Assembly (NCBI GenBank): GCA_038206985.1
Contig: JBBRAH010000013.1
Location: 6,212-70,211 of the forward strand
Direction: 5' to 3'
DNA: 64,000 nucleotides
DNA from: CAXMST01 sp038206985
GTDB lineage: Bacteria; Actinomycetota; Thermoleophilia; Solirubrobacterales; 70-9
The stretch's first letter is position 1, and each line of letters opens with the position of its first letter. The notes under the pieces are model-generated. The model did no database searches. It saw only the letters and a program-made list of their open reading frames with translations, and was not told the origin of the DNA. Below are positions 44,938 to 53,440 of the stretch, in pieces. Position numbers and translations under genes: made by a program.

Positions 44938-46446
44938 CTAGGCGTCGAGCTTCGGAAACAGCGCCGCGATGCGCTCGGTCGCCGTGCCGCCCCCGCGCGA
45001 TCCGAAGGCCGCCAGCGAGGTCGACTCCTCGCCGAGCGCCACCAGCAGCCGGCCGGTCGTCTCGGGCATGTAGGAGTGCAGGGCGAGGGTGACGACCCGC
45101 AGCCCCTCGGCGAGGCTGTAGAGCACCCGGTCGAGGTCGGCGGACTTCTCGTCATCCTTGGCCAGCTCCCAGGGCTTGTTCTCCTCGACGTAGCGGTTGA
45201 GGCGCCGGACGCGCAGCCAGATCCGCTCGAGCGCCTGGGTCAGCTCGGCGCGGTCGAGCAGCTCCGCAACCTCGGTCTCCACTCCAGCCAGGCCACCGTC
45301 CCCGTCGGCCAGGGCAGGATCGACCCCGGCCTCCGGCACGACGCCGTCGCGATATCGCTCGAGCATCGCCAGCGTGCGGCTGGCGAGGTTGCCGTAATCG
45401 TTGGCCAGCTCGCTCTCGTAGCGGGCCTCGAAACCGGCGGGCGAGATCGAGCCGTCCTGGCCGAAGCTGACCTCGCGGAAGCAGTAGAAGCGGAGCGCGT
45501 CGGCGCCGAAGCGCTCGATTACCTCGAACGGGTCGAGCACGTTGCCGAGCGACTTCGACATCTTCTTCTCGCCCATCAGCAGGTAGCCGTGCACGTAGAG
45601 ATGCTTGGGCAGCTCGATGTCGGCGGCCATCAGCAGGGCCGGCCAGTAGACCGAGTGGAACTTGAGGATGTCCTTGCCCATCACGTGGTAGTTGCAGGGC
45701 CAGAAGCGCTCGGTCAAGTCCTCGCCCTCGCGGGCATAAGCCAGGGCCGTGTAGTAGTTGAGCAGCGCGTCCCACCACACGTAGAGGACCTGCTCGGGAT
45801 CCCAGGGAACGGGGACGCCCCAGCTCAAGCGGGCGCGGGAGAGCGAGACGTCGCGCAGTCCCGACTTGATGAAGGCGAGAGCCTCGTTGCGGCGGAAGTC
45901 CGGTTGGACGAAGTCGGGGCGCTCGGCGAACAGCTTCTCGAGCGGCTCCTGAAAAGCGGAGAGCCTGAAGAACCAGTTCTCCTCGGTCTCCAGCTCCAGC
46001 ACGATCTCGTGGATCGGGCAGGTGTGGTTCGGCCCCATCTCGGTCTCGCTCTTGAAATCCGCGCAGCGCGGGCAGTAGTAGCCCTCGTAGGTGCCCTCGT
46101 AGACGTGGCCGTTGTCGTGGACCCGCTGGATGACCTCCTGGACCCGCTCGACGTGCTCGGGGTCGGAGGTGCGGATGAAGAAGTCGTTGGAGGCACCGAT
46201 CTTCGGCATCAACTCGCGGAAGCGCTGCGAGTTCTTGTCGGCGAGCTCACGGGGCTCGAGCCCCTGCTTCTCGGCCGCCTGGGCAACGGGCTCGCCGTGT
46301 TCGTCGGTGCCGGTGAGGAAGAAGACGTCCTCGCCGCGCTGGCGCATGTGCCGGGCGAGGATGTCGGCCCCGATCGACGTGTACGCATGGCCGAGGTGCG
46401 GCTCGGCGTTGACGTAGTAGATCGGGGTGGTGACGTAGTAGCTCAC
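44938..46446 (-). CDS. metG: Methionyl-tRNA synthetase
   Basis: 502 residues, class I synthetase. HIGH appears as HLGH (17-20), KMSKS as KKMSKSLG near 293, and the connective zinc knuckle as CPRC...CPIH. The C-terminal dimerisation domain of larger MetRS is absent, so the enzyme is the short form. GTG at 46446 gives the standard SYYVTTPIYYVNAEPH start and has TATCCT 10 nt upstream. It is followed on the same strand by the beta-helix gene and tatD. Confidence 0.96.
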   Translation of the reverse strand: MSYYVTTPIYYVNAEPHLGHAYTSIGADILARHMRQRGEDVFFLTGTDEHGEPVAQAAEKQGLEPRELADKNSQRFRELMPKIGASNDFFIRTSDPEHVERVQEVIQRVHDNGHVYEGTYEGYYCPRCADFKSETEMGPNHTCPIHEIVLELETEENWFFRLSAFQEPLEKLFAERPDFVQPDFRRNEALAFIKSGLRDVSLSRARLSWGVPVPWDPEQVLYVWWDALLNYYTALAYAREGEDLTERFWPCNYHVMGKDILKFHSVYWPALLMAADIELPKHLYVHGYLLMGEKKMSKSLGNVLDPFEVIERFGADALRFYCFREVSFGQDGSISPAGFEARYESELANDYGNLASRTLAMLERYRDGVVPEAGVDPALADGDGGLAGVETEVAELLDRAELTQALERIWLRVRRLNRYVEENKPWELAKDDEKSADLDRVLYSLAEGLRVVTLALHSYMPETTGRLLVALGEESTSLAAFGSRGGGTATERIAALFPKLDA

Positions 46447-46456
46447 GGGGAGGCGC

Positions 46457-46462
46457 AGGATA
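46457..46462 (-). promoter_or_regulatory. -10 element TATCCT for metG, leaderless promoter
   Basis: TATCCT on the minus strand ends 10 nt before the GTG at 46446, the same arrangement as for rplY. Confidence 0.5.
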
Positions 46463-46518
46463 GTTGGGTTGCCGCCGGGTGCCCGCACGGCGCGCGGTTG
46501 CGAGCGGCTCCGTCGCCC

Positions 46519-46524
46519 TAAGCT
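46519..46524 (+). promoter_or_regulatory. -10 element TAAGCT, leaderless promoter
   Basis: TAAGCT ends 6 nt before the GTG at 46531, so transcription probably begins at the start codon itself. Confidence 0.5.
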
Positions 46525-46530
46525 CGAGCT

Positions 46531-46782
46531 GTGGAGGACGTCCTTCAGATACTCGGCGCGATCGTCATCCTGATCGCGTTCATCGCTGCCCAGCGCGGGG
46601 CGATGTCGCCGCAGTCGAAGATCTACCTGTCGCTCAATCTGGTCGGCTCGGTGGTGCTCGCCGTGCTCGCGGCGCAGCACTCGGACTGGGGTTTCCTGCT
46701 GCTCGAGGGCGTCTGGGCAATCGCCTCCGCCTGGGGCCTGATCGAACTGGCCCGCGGACGCGGGCCAGAGCAGGCCCATTGA
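46531..46782 (+). CDS. Small membrane protein, CBU_0592-like family
   Basis: 83 residues with three membrane segments (about 4-20, 30-48, 52-72). The spacing LGAIVILIAFIAAQRGAMSP...YLSLNLVGSVVL...WGFLLLEGVWAIASAWGLI matches the CBU_0592 family of unknown function. GTG at 46531 has TAAGCT 6 nt upstream. The gene is flanked by divergent metG and the convergent helicase gene. Confidence 0.8.
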   Translation: MEDVLQILGAIVILIAFIAAQRGAMSPQSKIYLSLNLVGSVVLAVLAAQHSDWGFLLLEGVWAIASAWGLIELARGRGPEQAH

Positions 46783-46801
46783 AGCGTGAGCCGCGCAGCC
46801 C

Positions 46802-49489
46802 TCAGCTCCGCGCGGTATCGAGCACCGCGAGGATGTCGTCTCCGTAGCGCTCCAGGCGTGAGGGCCCAATGCCCTCGCAGGCGAGCAACTCCTTCGGGCT
46901 GGACGGCATCACGGCGGCGATCCCCTCCAGCTGCCGGTTGCTGAGCACCACGTAGGCGGGCACGCCGTCGCCGATGGAGCGTTCGGTGCGCCAGCGCCTC
47001 AGCGCCTCCTCGGCGGCGGGAGATTCCGGCTTGGGATCGACCGCGATCGGAGGTCGTTTCACAGCGCGGCCGCGGGAAGGTGCCACCGGATCCGGGGCCG
47101 GGGCTCGCGCCGGGGCGGTGGCCTCGCCCGTCAGCTCGGCCAGGAAGGAGGAGCGTCGCTCGGCGTCGCCGAGCACCACGCAGCGATCGCGCGCGCGAGT
47201 GATCGCGACGTGCAGGACGCGCCGCTCCGACTCCCAGTTCTCGCTGAGCCGATGCGGCAACAGACCGTCGGTGACACCGAAGACTGCGACCCGGTCCCAC
47301 TCGCGCCCCTTGACCCGGTGCACGGTCGAGAGCGTCACTCCTTGGCTGCCCGCCGACTCTTCCAGCGACGCCCGCAGCCAGGGCTCGAAGGTGTGCGGAT
47401 CGGGATGCAGGTCCGAGACCTGCAGCAGCGCCTCGAGGTCGTCGAGGTGGCTGGCGCTGCCCTGGTTGCCCTTGGAGCCGTCGAGCATCTCCATCGCCCC
47501 GCCGAGCCCGATCCGGTCACGGACGAACTCGAGCAGCTCGCGCACCTGAGCCCCACCGGCAGCGAGGGCTACAAGGCGCTCGATGTCGGTGACCATCTCA
47601 TCGACCTTCTTGCAGACCCGCTCGTCGTCGATCTTGCTGCTCAGCGCACGCAGGTCGCTGAGCGAGCGGCAGTTGACGAACCACTTGCTGATCCAGCGCG
47701 GGAAGCCGCGCGAGGGCCGGCGGCGGATCAGCTCGAGATCTGCGGGGATCAGGCCGTCGGGATCGACCGCGATCCGGATCCAGGCGAGCGCCGCCGCTAC
47801 TCCAGTGCGCTCCAGGACCTCGGGTCGCACCGAACTGCGCAGGGGCACGCCCGCCGACCAGAGCGCGATCTGCGGGGCAAGCAGCAGCGAGTTGACGCGT
47901 GCGAGGACGGCGATCTGCTCGGCCTCCACCCCGTCCCCGTCTCCCGTTCCACGCCATCCGCGGACGATCTCGACCACGCTCCGGGCGGCATCGGCTGCGT
48001 CGTGGGTCTCGATCCGCAGCGCGCCCGGATCGGGATCGGCGTCCGGTCCCGGATTGATCCGCTTGTCCACGCGGACGCGGTTGTAGCCGAGCAGCGTCGC
48101 CGCTCCGCTCACGATCCGTTCGGCGCAGCGGTAGTTGGTCTCCAGCGCGGTCGCCTCCGCGCCCGGGAAGAAGTCGGTGTAGTCGACCAGGAAGCGCGGG
48201 TCGGCCCCGGCATGGTCGTAGATTGTCTGATCGTCGTCGCCGACCCCGAAGACATCGAGCGCCGGCATAGCCAGCAGCCGGACCAGCAGCACGTGCGCCG
48301 GGGTCAGATCCTGGAACTCGTCCACCAGAAGATGCCGGTGCTCGGCCTGCATCCGCCGCCGGAATGGCCCGTCGCGCAGGAGCGACTCCAGGGAGCCGTA
48401 GATCTGCTCGTCGAAGTCGATCGCGCCGCTGCCGAGCAGACGCTCGCGATAGGCGTCGAATCCGTCGGCCAGACCCGGCACGTCATCGCGCCCCTCCTCG
48501 ACCTCCTCGGGCGCCCGCAAGCCGAGCCGGACCAGGGTGAGCCCGTCCAGGTAGGGCCCGACCGGATCGGTGTTCGTGCGACGTTGGCGCGGGATCGGAA
48601 AGACCTCTTCGACAAGCCGCCGCAGCTCCGGCTCGTCGGCGAGCCGCGGCCGTGCGCCGCGGTGTGCGGCGAGGATCTTGTAACCGAGCGAGTTGAGCGT
48701 GCGGGTCCGCGGTTGCAGGCGGAAGAGCCGCGCCTCCATCTCCCGCTGGGCCTCCTTGTTGTAGGCGACGGCCAGCAGCTGCTCGGTCTCGTAGCCGCGA
48801 TCGGCAAGCAGGTGGCGAACCCGCTCGGTCAGGACGCGGGTCTTGCCCGAGCCCGCGGGCGCGATCACCCGCACCGGCCCTCCCTGGTGGCTGACCGCGG
48901 CGAGCTGATCAGCCGCGAGATCGGCCTCCGCTGTGGCCTCGGCCGGAACCGGGGTCAGGCGCCCGCCCTCGATCGAGGCGGTATGGATCACGGCAGCCCC
49001 GTCCACCGGCCCGGGACAGCTCCAGCGGGGACCGCCATCGATCCATGCCGCGCCGCCACCGGGCAGGGCAACGTCGGCGGCCGTCGCGGCGAGCGCCCCG
49101 GCGCGCTCGGCCTTCACCGACCACCACCAGATCGGCTCGCCGGAGCGGGCGTCGTAGTTGTTGGCCCAGACGAGATGGTGCAGTCGCTCGAGCGGCAGGT
49201 CGAGGCCGGGAGGCAGCAGGTACGGAGGCCCGCCGACCGAGACCGGGTCCCGGAACCGGGCCGGATCGACGGCGAGCTCGACGACGACCGGCTGGCGCGC
49301 GGTCCAGGCCCGGCGGAGTCGCTCCACGACCTCCTCGGGCGCGCTCAGCTGCTCCTCGCCGAGCTGGACCCGCTCAGCGGCAGCCCAGGGCTCGGGCGCG
49401 GACACTCCGGCCCCGATGATCGCCCCACGCCCGAGCCCGGCCTCTGCGGCCGCTCCTACCCGGCGCGCCTCCTGCCCGCCGGCGCTCAA
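46802..49489 (-). CDS. UvrD/Rep-type ATP-dependent DNA helicase with HRDC domain
   Basis: 895 residues. An N-terminal region of about 190 residues has no recognised helicase motif (LPLERLHHLVWANNYD...WWWSV). The SF1A helicase follows: Walker A APAGSGKT (about 209-216), LLVDEFQDLTPAHVLL (motif II), GDDDQTIYDHAGA (III), TNYRC (IV), TLSTVHRVKGREWD (V) and HVAITRARDRC (VI). A C-terminal HRDC domain (about 820-890) is marked by SNRQLEGIAAVMPSSPKELL. It unwinds 3'-5' in repair or replication restart. The TTG start overlaps the rsmI stop by 4 bp. Confidence 0.9.
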   Translation of the reverse strand: MSAGGQEARRVGAAAEAGLGRGAIIGAGVSAPEPWAAAERVQLGEEQLSAPEEVVERLRRAWTARQPVVVELAVDPARFRDPVSVGGPPYLLPPGLDLPLERLHHLVWANNYDARSGEPIWWWSVKAERAGALAATAADVALPGGGAAWIDGGPRWSCPGPVDGAAVIHTASIEGGRLTPVPAEATAEADLAADQLAAVSHQGGPVRVIAPAGSGKTRVLTERVRHLLADRGYETEQLLAVAYNKEAQREMEARLFRLQPRTRTLNSLGYKILAAHRGARPRLADEPELRRLVEEVFPIPRQRRTNTDPVGPYLDGLTLVRLGLRAPEEVEEGRDDVPGLADGFDAYRERLLGSGAIDFDEQIYGSLESLLRDGPFRRRMQAEHRHLLVDEFQDLTPAHVLLVRLLAMPALDVFGVGDDDQTIYDHAGADPRFLVDYTDFFPGAEATALETNYRCAERIVSGAATLLGYNRVRVDKRINPGPDADPDPGALRIETHDAADAARSVVEIVRGWRGTGDGDGVEAEQIAVLARVNSLLLAPQIALWSAGVPLRSSVRPEVLERTGVAAALAWIRIAVDPDGLIPADLELIRRRPSRGFPRWISKWFVNCRSLSDLRALSSKIDDERVCKKVDEMVTDIERLVALAAGGAQVRELLEFVRDRIGLGGAMEMLDGSKGNQGSASHLDDLEALLQVSDLHPDPHTFEPWLRASLEESAGSQGVTLSTVHRVKGREWDRVAVFGVTDGLLPHRLSENWESERRVLHVAITRARDRCVVLGDAERRSSFLAELTGEATAPARAPAPDPVAPSRGRAVKRPPIAVDPKPESPAAEEALRRWRTERSIGDGVPAYVVLSNRQLEGIAAVMPSSPKELLACEGIGPSRLERYGDDILAVLDTARS

Positions 49490-50310
49490 ATCCGCGGCTC
49501 GCGCCCGGTCAGCTCTTTGTAGAGCTCGTTCGGCCGGGTGCCGGTCAGGGCCGCGACGACGCCGGCGGCGGCTCGCGGTCGGGCGCCCGCCTGGACGAGG
49601 CGGCGCAACGCGTCGACCGCGAACGCCGTGTCCGGAGAGGCTGCCCGCTTGCGGGATGGGGAGATGACGACGACGATCTCGCCCTTGACGTTCTCACGGA
49701 AGCGGCGGGCCAGATCGCCGAGCGTCCCGCGCGCGACCTCCTCGTGCAGCTTGGTCAGCTCGCGGCAGACGGCGGCGCTGCGATCCGGAGCCAGCGCGGC
49801 CAGCGCCCGCAGCGAGTCGGGCAGGCGACGGGGCGACTCGAAGGCGATCACGGTCTCGGTGGACTGCAGCACCCGCTCCAGCTCGCCCGAGCGACGTGGC
49901 AGGAAACCCTCGAAGCGCCAGCGGTCCACGGGCAGACCGGAGGCGACCAGCGCGGTCGTGATCGCGCTGGGCCCCGGCAGGACCTCGAGCTCCAGGTCGC
50001 GCTCGATCACGGCTGCGATCAGCCGGAAGCCGGGATCGGAGAGCGCGGGCATGCCTGCATCACTGATCAGCGCCACCCTGGCGCCCCGCTCGATCGCCTT
50101 CGCGAGCTGCGGGGAGCGCTGCTCCTCGTTCGCCTCGTGGTAGCTGACGAAACGCGGGTGCTCGATCTCGAGCCGCTCGTAGAGGCGGCCGGCGCGGCGG
50201 GTGTCTTCGCAGGCCACGAGGTCGGCGTCAGCGAGCGCGGTCCGAACCCGGTCGGAGATGTCGCCCATGTTGCCGATCGGCGTCGGGCAGACGATCAGAC
50301 GGCCGGCCAT
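49486..50310 (-). CDS. rsmI: 16S rRNA (cytidine1402-2'-O)-methyltransferase
   Basis: 274 residues. It starts RLIVCPTPIGNMGDISDR with ALADADLVACEDTR, then ISDAGMPALSDPGFRL and LEVLPGPSAITTALVASGLP, the tetrapyrrole-methylase fold of RsmI. The C-terminus (GVVAALTGTRPNELYKELT) is the usual small domain. It modifies C1402 of 16S rRNA together with RsmH. ATG at 50310 shares a base with the ROK stop (TGATG). rsmI close to metG is the actinobacterial arrangement, here with the helicase between. Confidence 0.95.
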   Translation of the reverse strand: MAGRLIVCPTPIGNMGDISDRVRTALADADLVACEDTRRAGRLYERLEIEHPRFVSYHEANEEQRSPQLAKAIERGARVALISDAGMPALSDPGFRLIAAVIERDLELEVLPGPSAITTALVASGLPVDRWRFEGFLPRRSGELERVLQSTETVIAFESPRRLPDSLRALAALAPDRSAAVCRELTKLHEEVARGTLGDLARRFRENVKGEIVVVISPSRKRAASPDTAFAVDALRRLVQAGARPRAAAGVVAALTGTRPNELYKELTGREPRI

Positions 50311-51284
50311 CAGGCAGTCACCATGACCCGGCCGTCGAGTTCCTCGAGCGCCAGCGTGGCGGCACCGAGCATGCCGGCCTCCTCGCCCAGGGCAGCCGCC
50401 TTCACCGGCACCCGGTTCTGTGGAGGCAGGGCGCGGGAGCGCAGCTCGTCCCGGGCCGGCTCGAGCAGCATCTTGCCGGCGCCGGCGACCACCCCGCCGC
50501 CAAGCAGGATTACGTCGGGATCGAGGGCGTTGGCGATCCCCGAGAGCGCGGTGCCGATCCTGCGCCCGACCAGGTCGAGAACCTCGAGCGCGCTGCCGTC
50601 ACCGGTGCTTGCCGCGGCGACGATCGCGTGTCCGTCGATCGGCCAACCGGCGGCGAGCACCTTTCCGAGAGCGGAGTCGGGGTGTGCCTCGGCAGCCGCA
50701 CGACCCTCGCGGGCAAGAGCCGTGCCCGAGGCCAGGGACTCCACGCAGCCCCGGTTGGGGCAACTGCCCTGGCACGGCGGGCCATCCGCCGCGATCACGA
50801 TGTGGCCGAGCTCGGCCCCCGCCCCGCTGGAGCCGCGGTATGGATGACCGTCGATGATCAATCCGCCGCCGATGCCGGTGCCGATCGTCAGCATCGCCAC
50901 GTTTGTGGTGCCGCGGGCAGCGCCATGGCGATGCTCAGCCAGCACCGCCACGTTGGCGTCGTTGTCCATCGAGGTCGGCAGGCCGATCGCCTCGGCGATG
51001 AGGTCCCGAAGCGGCACGTCCGCCAGAGGCAGGTTGACCGCGTTGACGCAGACCCCGCGGCGGCGATCGATCGTGCAGGGCACGCCGAGACCGATCGCGG
51101 CCACTTCCGGGCGGGCGGCGATCGCGGCTCGCAACTCACGAACCAGCAGGTCGATCACCTCGTCCTGGGTGCGACCGTGCGAAGTGGCGATGTTGCGGTG
51201 GAACACGGTTGGACCGTCCCCCACGACCCCGACGAGCATCTTGGTGCCCCCGAGGTCCACCCCGATTGCCTCGCGCGCGCTCAC
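50310..51284 (-). CDS. ROK family sugar kinase (glucokinase-like)
   Basis: 324 residues. GVDLGGTKMLVGV (phosphate-binding), AIGLGVPCTIDRRRG, MDNDANVAVLAE, TIGTGIGGGLIIDG and the zinc-binding GHIVIAADGPPCQGSCPNRGCVE motif are all present. No N-terminal repressor HTH, so it is an enzyme, probably glucokinase. GTG at 51284 is chosen; the much longer open frame upstream overlaps the divergent LCP gene and is shadow. Confidence 0.93.
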   Translation of the reverse strand: MSAREAIGVDLGGTKMLVGVVGDGPTVFHRNIATSHGRTQDEVIDLLVRELRAAIAARPEVAAIGLGVPCTIDRRRGVCVNAVNLPLADVPLRDLIAEAIGLPTSMDNDANVAVLAEHRHGAARGTTNVAMLTIGTGIGGGLIIDGHPYRGSSGAGAELGHIVIAADGPPCQGSCPNRGCVESLASGTALAREGRAAAEAHPDSALGKVLAAGWPIDGHAIVAAASTGDGSALEVLDLVGRRIGTALSGIANALDPDVILLGGGVVAGAGKMLLEPARDELRSRALPPQNRVPVKAAALGEEAGMLGAATLALEELDGRVMVTA

Positions 51285-51341
51285 TGCCGTGGCGGGGGCT
51301 GACGGGGAATCCGGGAGGCCATACGGCAGTATTACCTGCTC

Positions 51342-52694
51342 ATGGCTGACGATGATCAGGAGCAGCCGGACCGTCCCGAGTACAACGTGTACCGGGCCGG
51401 ATCGGGGCGGGGACGCAAGGGGCGCGGCGAGAGCACGCGGGCCAAGCCGTCGCGTGGAAGCTCCCCCGCTCGCCCCTCCAGGGGCTCCGGCGACGGCGAG
51501 AGGGTCTCCGGCGACGATCCCGGCTACCAGGTCTACAAGGCACGCCGCAACCCGCTGGCGCGCCTGCGCGGCGCCGATGTCGGCGGCCTGAAGGACCGGC
51601 TGGGCGACCGTCGCAAGGCGGGCCGCCGAGAGGAACTCCGCGACATCGACGAGCCCGGCCGCAAGCCGACCTGGCGCCGCGTCATGCGCTGGGCGCTGAT
51701 CGGGGCCGGGGTGTGGATCCTGCTCTCGATGGTGCTGTTCGCGGTCAGCGCCCAGATCCAGAAGGGCAAGCTCAGCAGCGACGCGGCCGACACGCTGGGC
51801 GGCAACCCGCTGATGGCCGCCTTCCCCCAGAACATCCTCGTAATCGGCACCGACGCACGCCCGGAGGCGACCGGCAACCCGGAGGCCGAGACCCGGGAGA
51901 AATGCATCGAGCAAGGGTCGACCGGCTCGGCCCCGAGTTCGGATTGCGGGGGCTTCAGGGCAGATACCTTGATGGTCGTGCGTGCCGGCGGCGGTGCCTT
52001 TGAGAAACTCTCGATCCCGCGCGACACCCTCGCCGAGATTCCGGGCGTCGGACCAGAGAAGATCAACTCCGCTTACGCGAGAGGGGGAGCGGCGCTTCAG
52101 GTCGAGACCGTTGAGAATCTCCTCGCGATAGACATCAACCACGTCGTGCTGCTCGACTTCGCGGGCTTCGCGGACTTCATCGACGCGATCGGAGGGGTGA
52201 CGGTCGATGTCGGCACTCGCGTGAAATCGATCGTGGACGGGGGTTCCGGCCAAGGGGGGATAACACTCAAGCTGGAGCGAGGAGAGCAGACGCTCGATGG
52301 CGATCAGGCGCTTGCTTATGCTCGCACCCGGGAGAACGTACGGAACCCGGACGAGAACGACCTGGACCGGGCCCGGCGCCAGCAGGAGGTGCTGGCAGGC
52401 ATCAAGAGTCGGCTGACCAGCGTCTGGCGGCTGCCGATCAATTTCCTGCGTGGACCGTTGATCGCATGGAACGCCCCAAAGGCGATGGTCACGGACATGG
52501 GCGCGCTTGCACTTCCCCAACTCGCGATCGCACTCGCAATTGGCGGCGAGCAAGGCACCCAGATCCTTGGCAAGGGTGCACCCATATCCCTCTCGGGGAA
52601 CATCGTAATCCCTCAGGAGGAGTGCGAGAGAGCACTGCGGAAGTTCCTCGGCGAGGCGCCCAAGGATCCGCCGCCGTGCTCCCCGCCGGCCTGA
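51342..52694 (+). CDS. LytR-CpsA-Psr (LCP) family protein
   Basis: 450 residues. A basic, disordered cytosolic N-terminus (1-110) precedes one membrane segment (about 113-137). The extracytoplasmic LCP domain follows: NILVIGTDARP, FRADTLMVVR, KLSIPRDTLAEI, INSAYARGGA, GGVTVDVGTRV and ALAYARTRENVRNPDENDLDRARRQQEVL. The conserved Arg/Asp ligands for polyprenyl pyrophosphate are present. LCP proteins attach wall polymers to peptidoglycan. A two-Cys insert (REKCIEQ...SSDCGGF) could form a disulfide. It has a TATTAC element 6 nt upstream. Confidence 0.93.
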   Translation: MADDDQEQPDRPEYNVYRAGSGRGRKGRGESTRAKPSRGSSPARPSRGSGDGERVSGDDPGYQVYKARRNPLARLRGADVGGLKDRLGDRRKAGRREELRDIDEPGRKPTWRRVMRWALIGAGVWILLSMVLFAVSAQIQKGKLSSDAADTLGGNPLMAAFPQNILVIGTDARPEATGNPEAETREKCIEQGSTGSAPSSDCGGFRADTLMVVRAGGGAFEKLSIPRDTLAEIPGVGPEKINSAYARGGAALQVETVENLLAIDINHVVLLDFAGFADFIDAIGGVTVDVGTRVKSIVDGGSGQGGITLKLERGEQTLDGDQALAYARTRENVRNPDENDLDRARRQQEVLAGIKSRLTSVWRLPINFLRGPLIAWNAPKAMVTDMGALALPQLAIALAIGGEQGTQILGKGAPISLSGNIVIPQEECERALRKFLGEAPKDPPPCSPPA

Positions 52695-52728
52695 GTCGCT
52701 GCTCGGGGGCTACGACGCGCGTTCTGCT

Positions 52729-53115
52729 TCAGCCGGACCCGGACGACCCGGATGACCCGGATGAGCCCGAGCCCGAGCCGGAGCCGGAACTGCCGCTCGC
52801 GGCCTTGGCCTTCTCGCCGCCGGATGACGATGACGACGACGAGGAGTCGCCCGATCCCGACGAGGAGTCCGAGCCCGACTTGGACTCCTTGCCGGAGGAA
52901 TCGCCGCCGTCGTCGGAGCCGGTCGGCTTCTTGGCGCCCTTGCGGGCGTAGTCGGTCGTGTAGAAGCCGGAGCCCTTGTAGTGGATCGCTGGAGCGCTCA
53001 GGATCCGCGCCGCCGGAGCGCCGCAGACCTCGCACTTGTCGAGCGAATCCTCGCTCATCGACTGGATGGCCTCGAAGGTATGGCCGCCTTCGCAGCGGTA
53101 TTCGTAGATCGGCAT
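52729..53115 (-). CDS. FmdB family zinc-ribbon protein with Ser/Gly tail
   Basis: 128 residues. The first 60 are the FmdB zinc ribbon (MPIYEYRCEGGHTFEAIQ, then CEVCGAPAARILSAPAIHYKGSGFY). The C-terminal half is a low-complexity Ser/Gly/Asp tail built of short codon repeats. FmdB proteins are putative regulators; the family began with an amidase operon, but the function is unproven. Two Cys (about 28 and 31) plus Cys8/His12 would bind zinc. It is convergent with the LCP gene. Confidence 0.9.
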   Translation of the reverse strand: MPIYEYRCEGGHTFEAIQSMSEDSLDKCEVCGAPAARILSAPAIHYKGSGFYTTDYARKGAKKPTGSDDGGDSSGKESKSGSDSSSGSGDSSSSSSSSGGEKAKAASGSSGSGSGSGSSGSSGSSGSG

Positions 53116-53440
53116 GGGCGGGCGATTATGCCAGCCCGTCGTCGGAGCGCCCGCCGGTCCCCCCGGAGAAACGGGCGCTCAACGACGTGGGCTGGAGAGG
53201 TTGGTACCCGTCGACCGCCAAACGACCCATACGGCCAGATGGCAGCCGGCGCGGATTGTGGTGTTCAGAACGGAACCCATTTGACCAACACTCACGTAGT
53301 GGGCCTATCGGCACCAGTACCCAGAACCTTTAGGTGTTGGTACCTAACCTATTTGGGGTAAGAATGCCTGAGTAGCCAGGATGTGTCGATCTGCAGGGGA
53401 AGCGCCGCCCACAGTCCCCAGTCCCCTAGGCTTGGCGGCG
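53116..53440 (+). other. 325-bp intergenic region upstream of glycyl-tRNA synthetase
   Basis: No CDS is visible. TTGGTACC occurs twice (about 53201-53208 and 53337-53344), the second inside a TTAGGT-N6-ACCTAA inverted repeat at 53330-53347. A CACT-N5-AGTG hairpin lies near 53290-53302. TAAGAAT at about 53359-53365, with TTGGTA 16 nt upstream, resembles a promoter. TAGGCT at 53427 is the likely promoter of the synthetase itself. The region may hold a small RNA or a regulator site; I cannot assign one. Confidence 0.4.
53427..53432 (+). promoter_or_regulatory. -10 element TAGGCT for glycyl-tRNA synthetase, leaderless promoter
   Basis: TAGGCT ends 8 nt before the ATG at 53441. The same hexamer precedes the gene at 7028. 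Confidence 0.5.

Noticed and set aside
53195..53215. T-box riboswitch suggested by GGTTGGTACCCG
   Set aside because: Only a short similarity to the T-box core exists. No specifier loop, no terminator, and it lies about 240 nt from the start codon of a gene with its own leaderless promoter.
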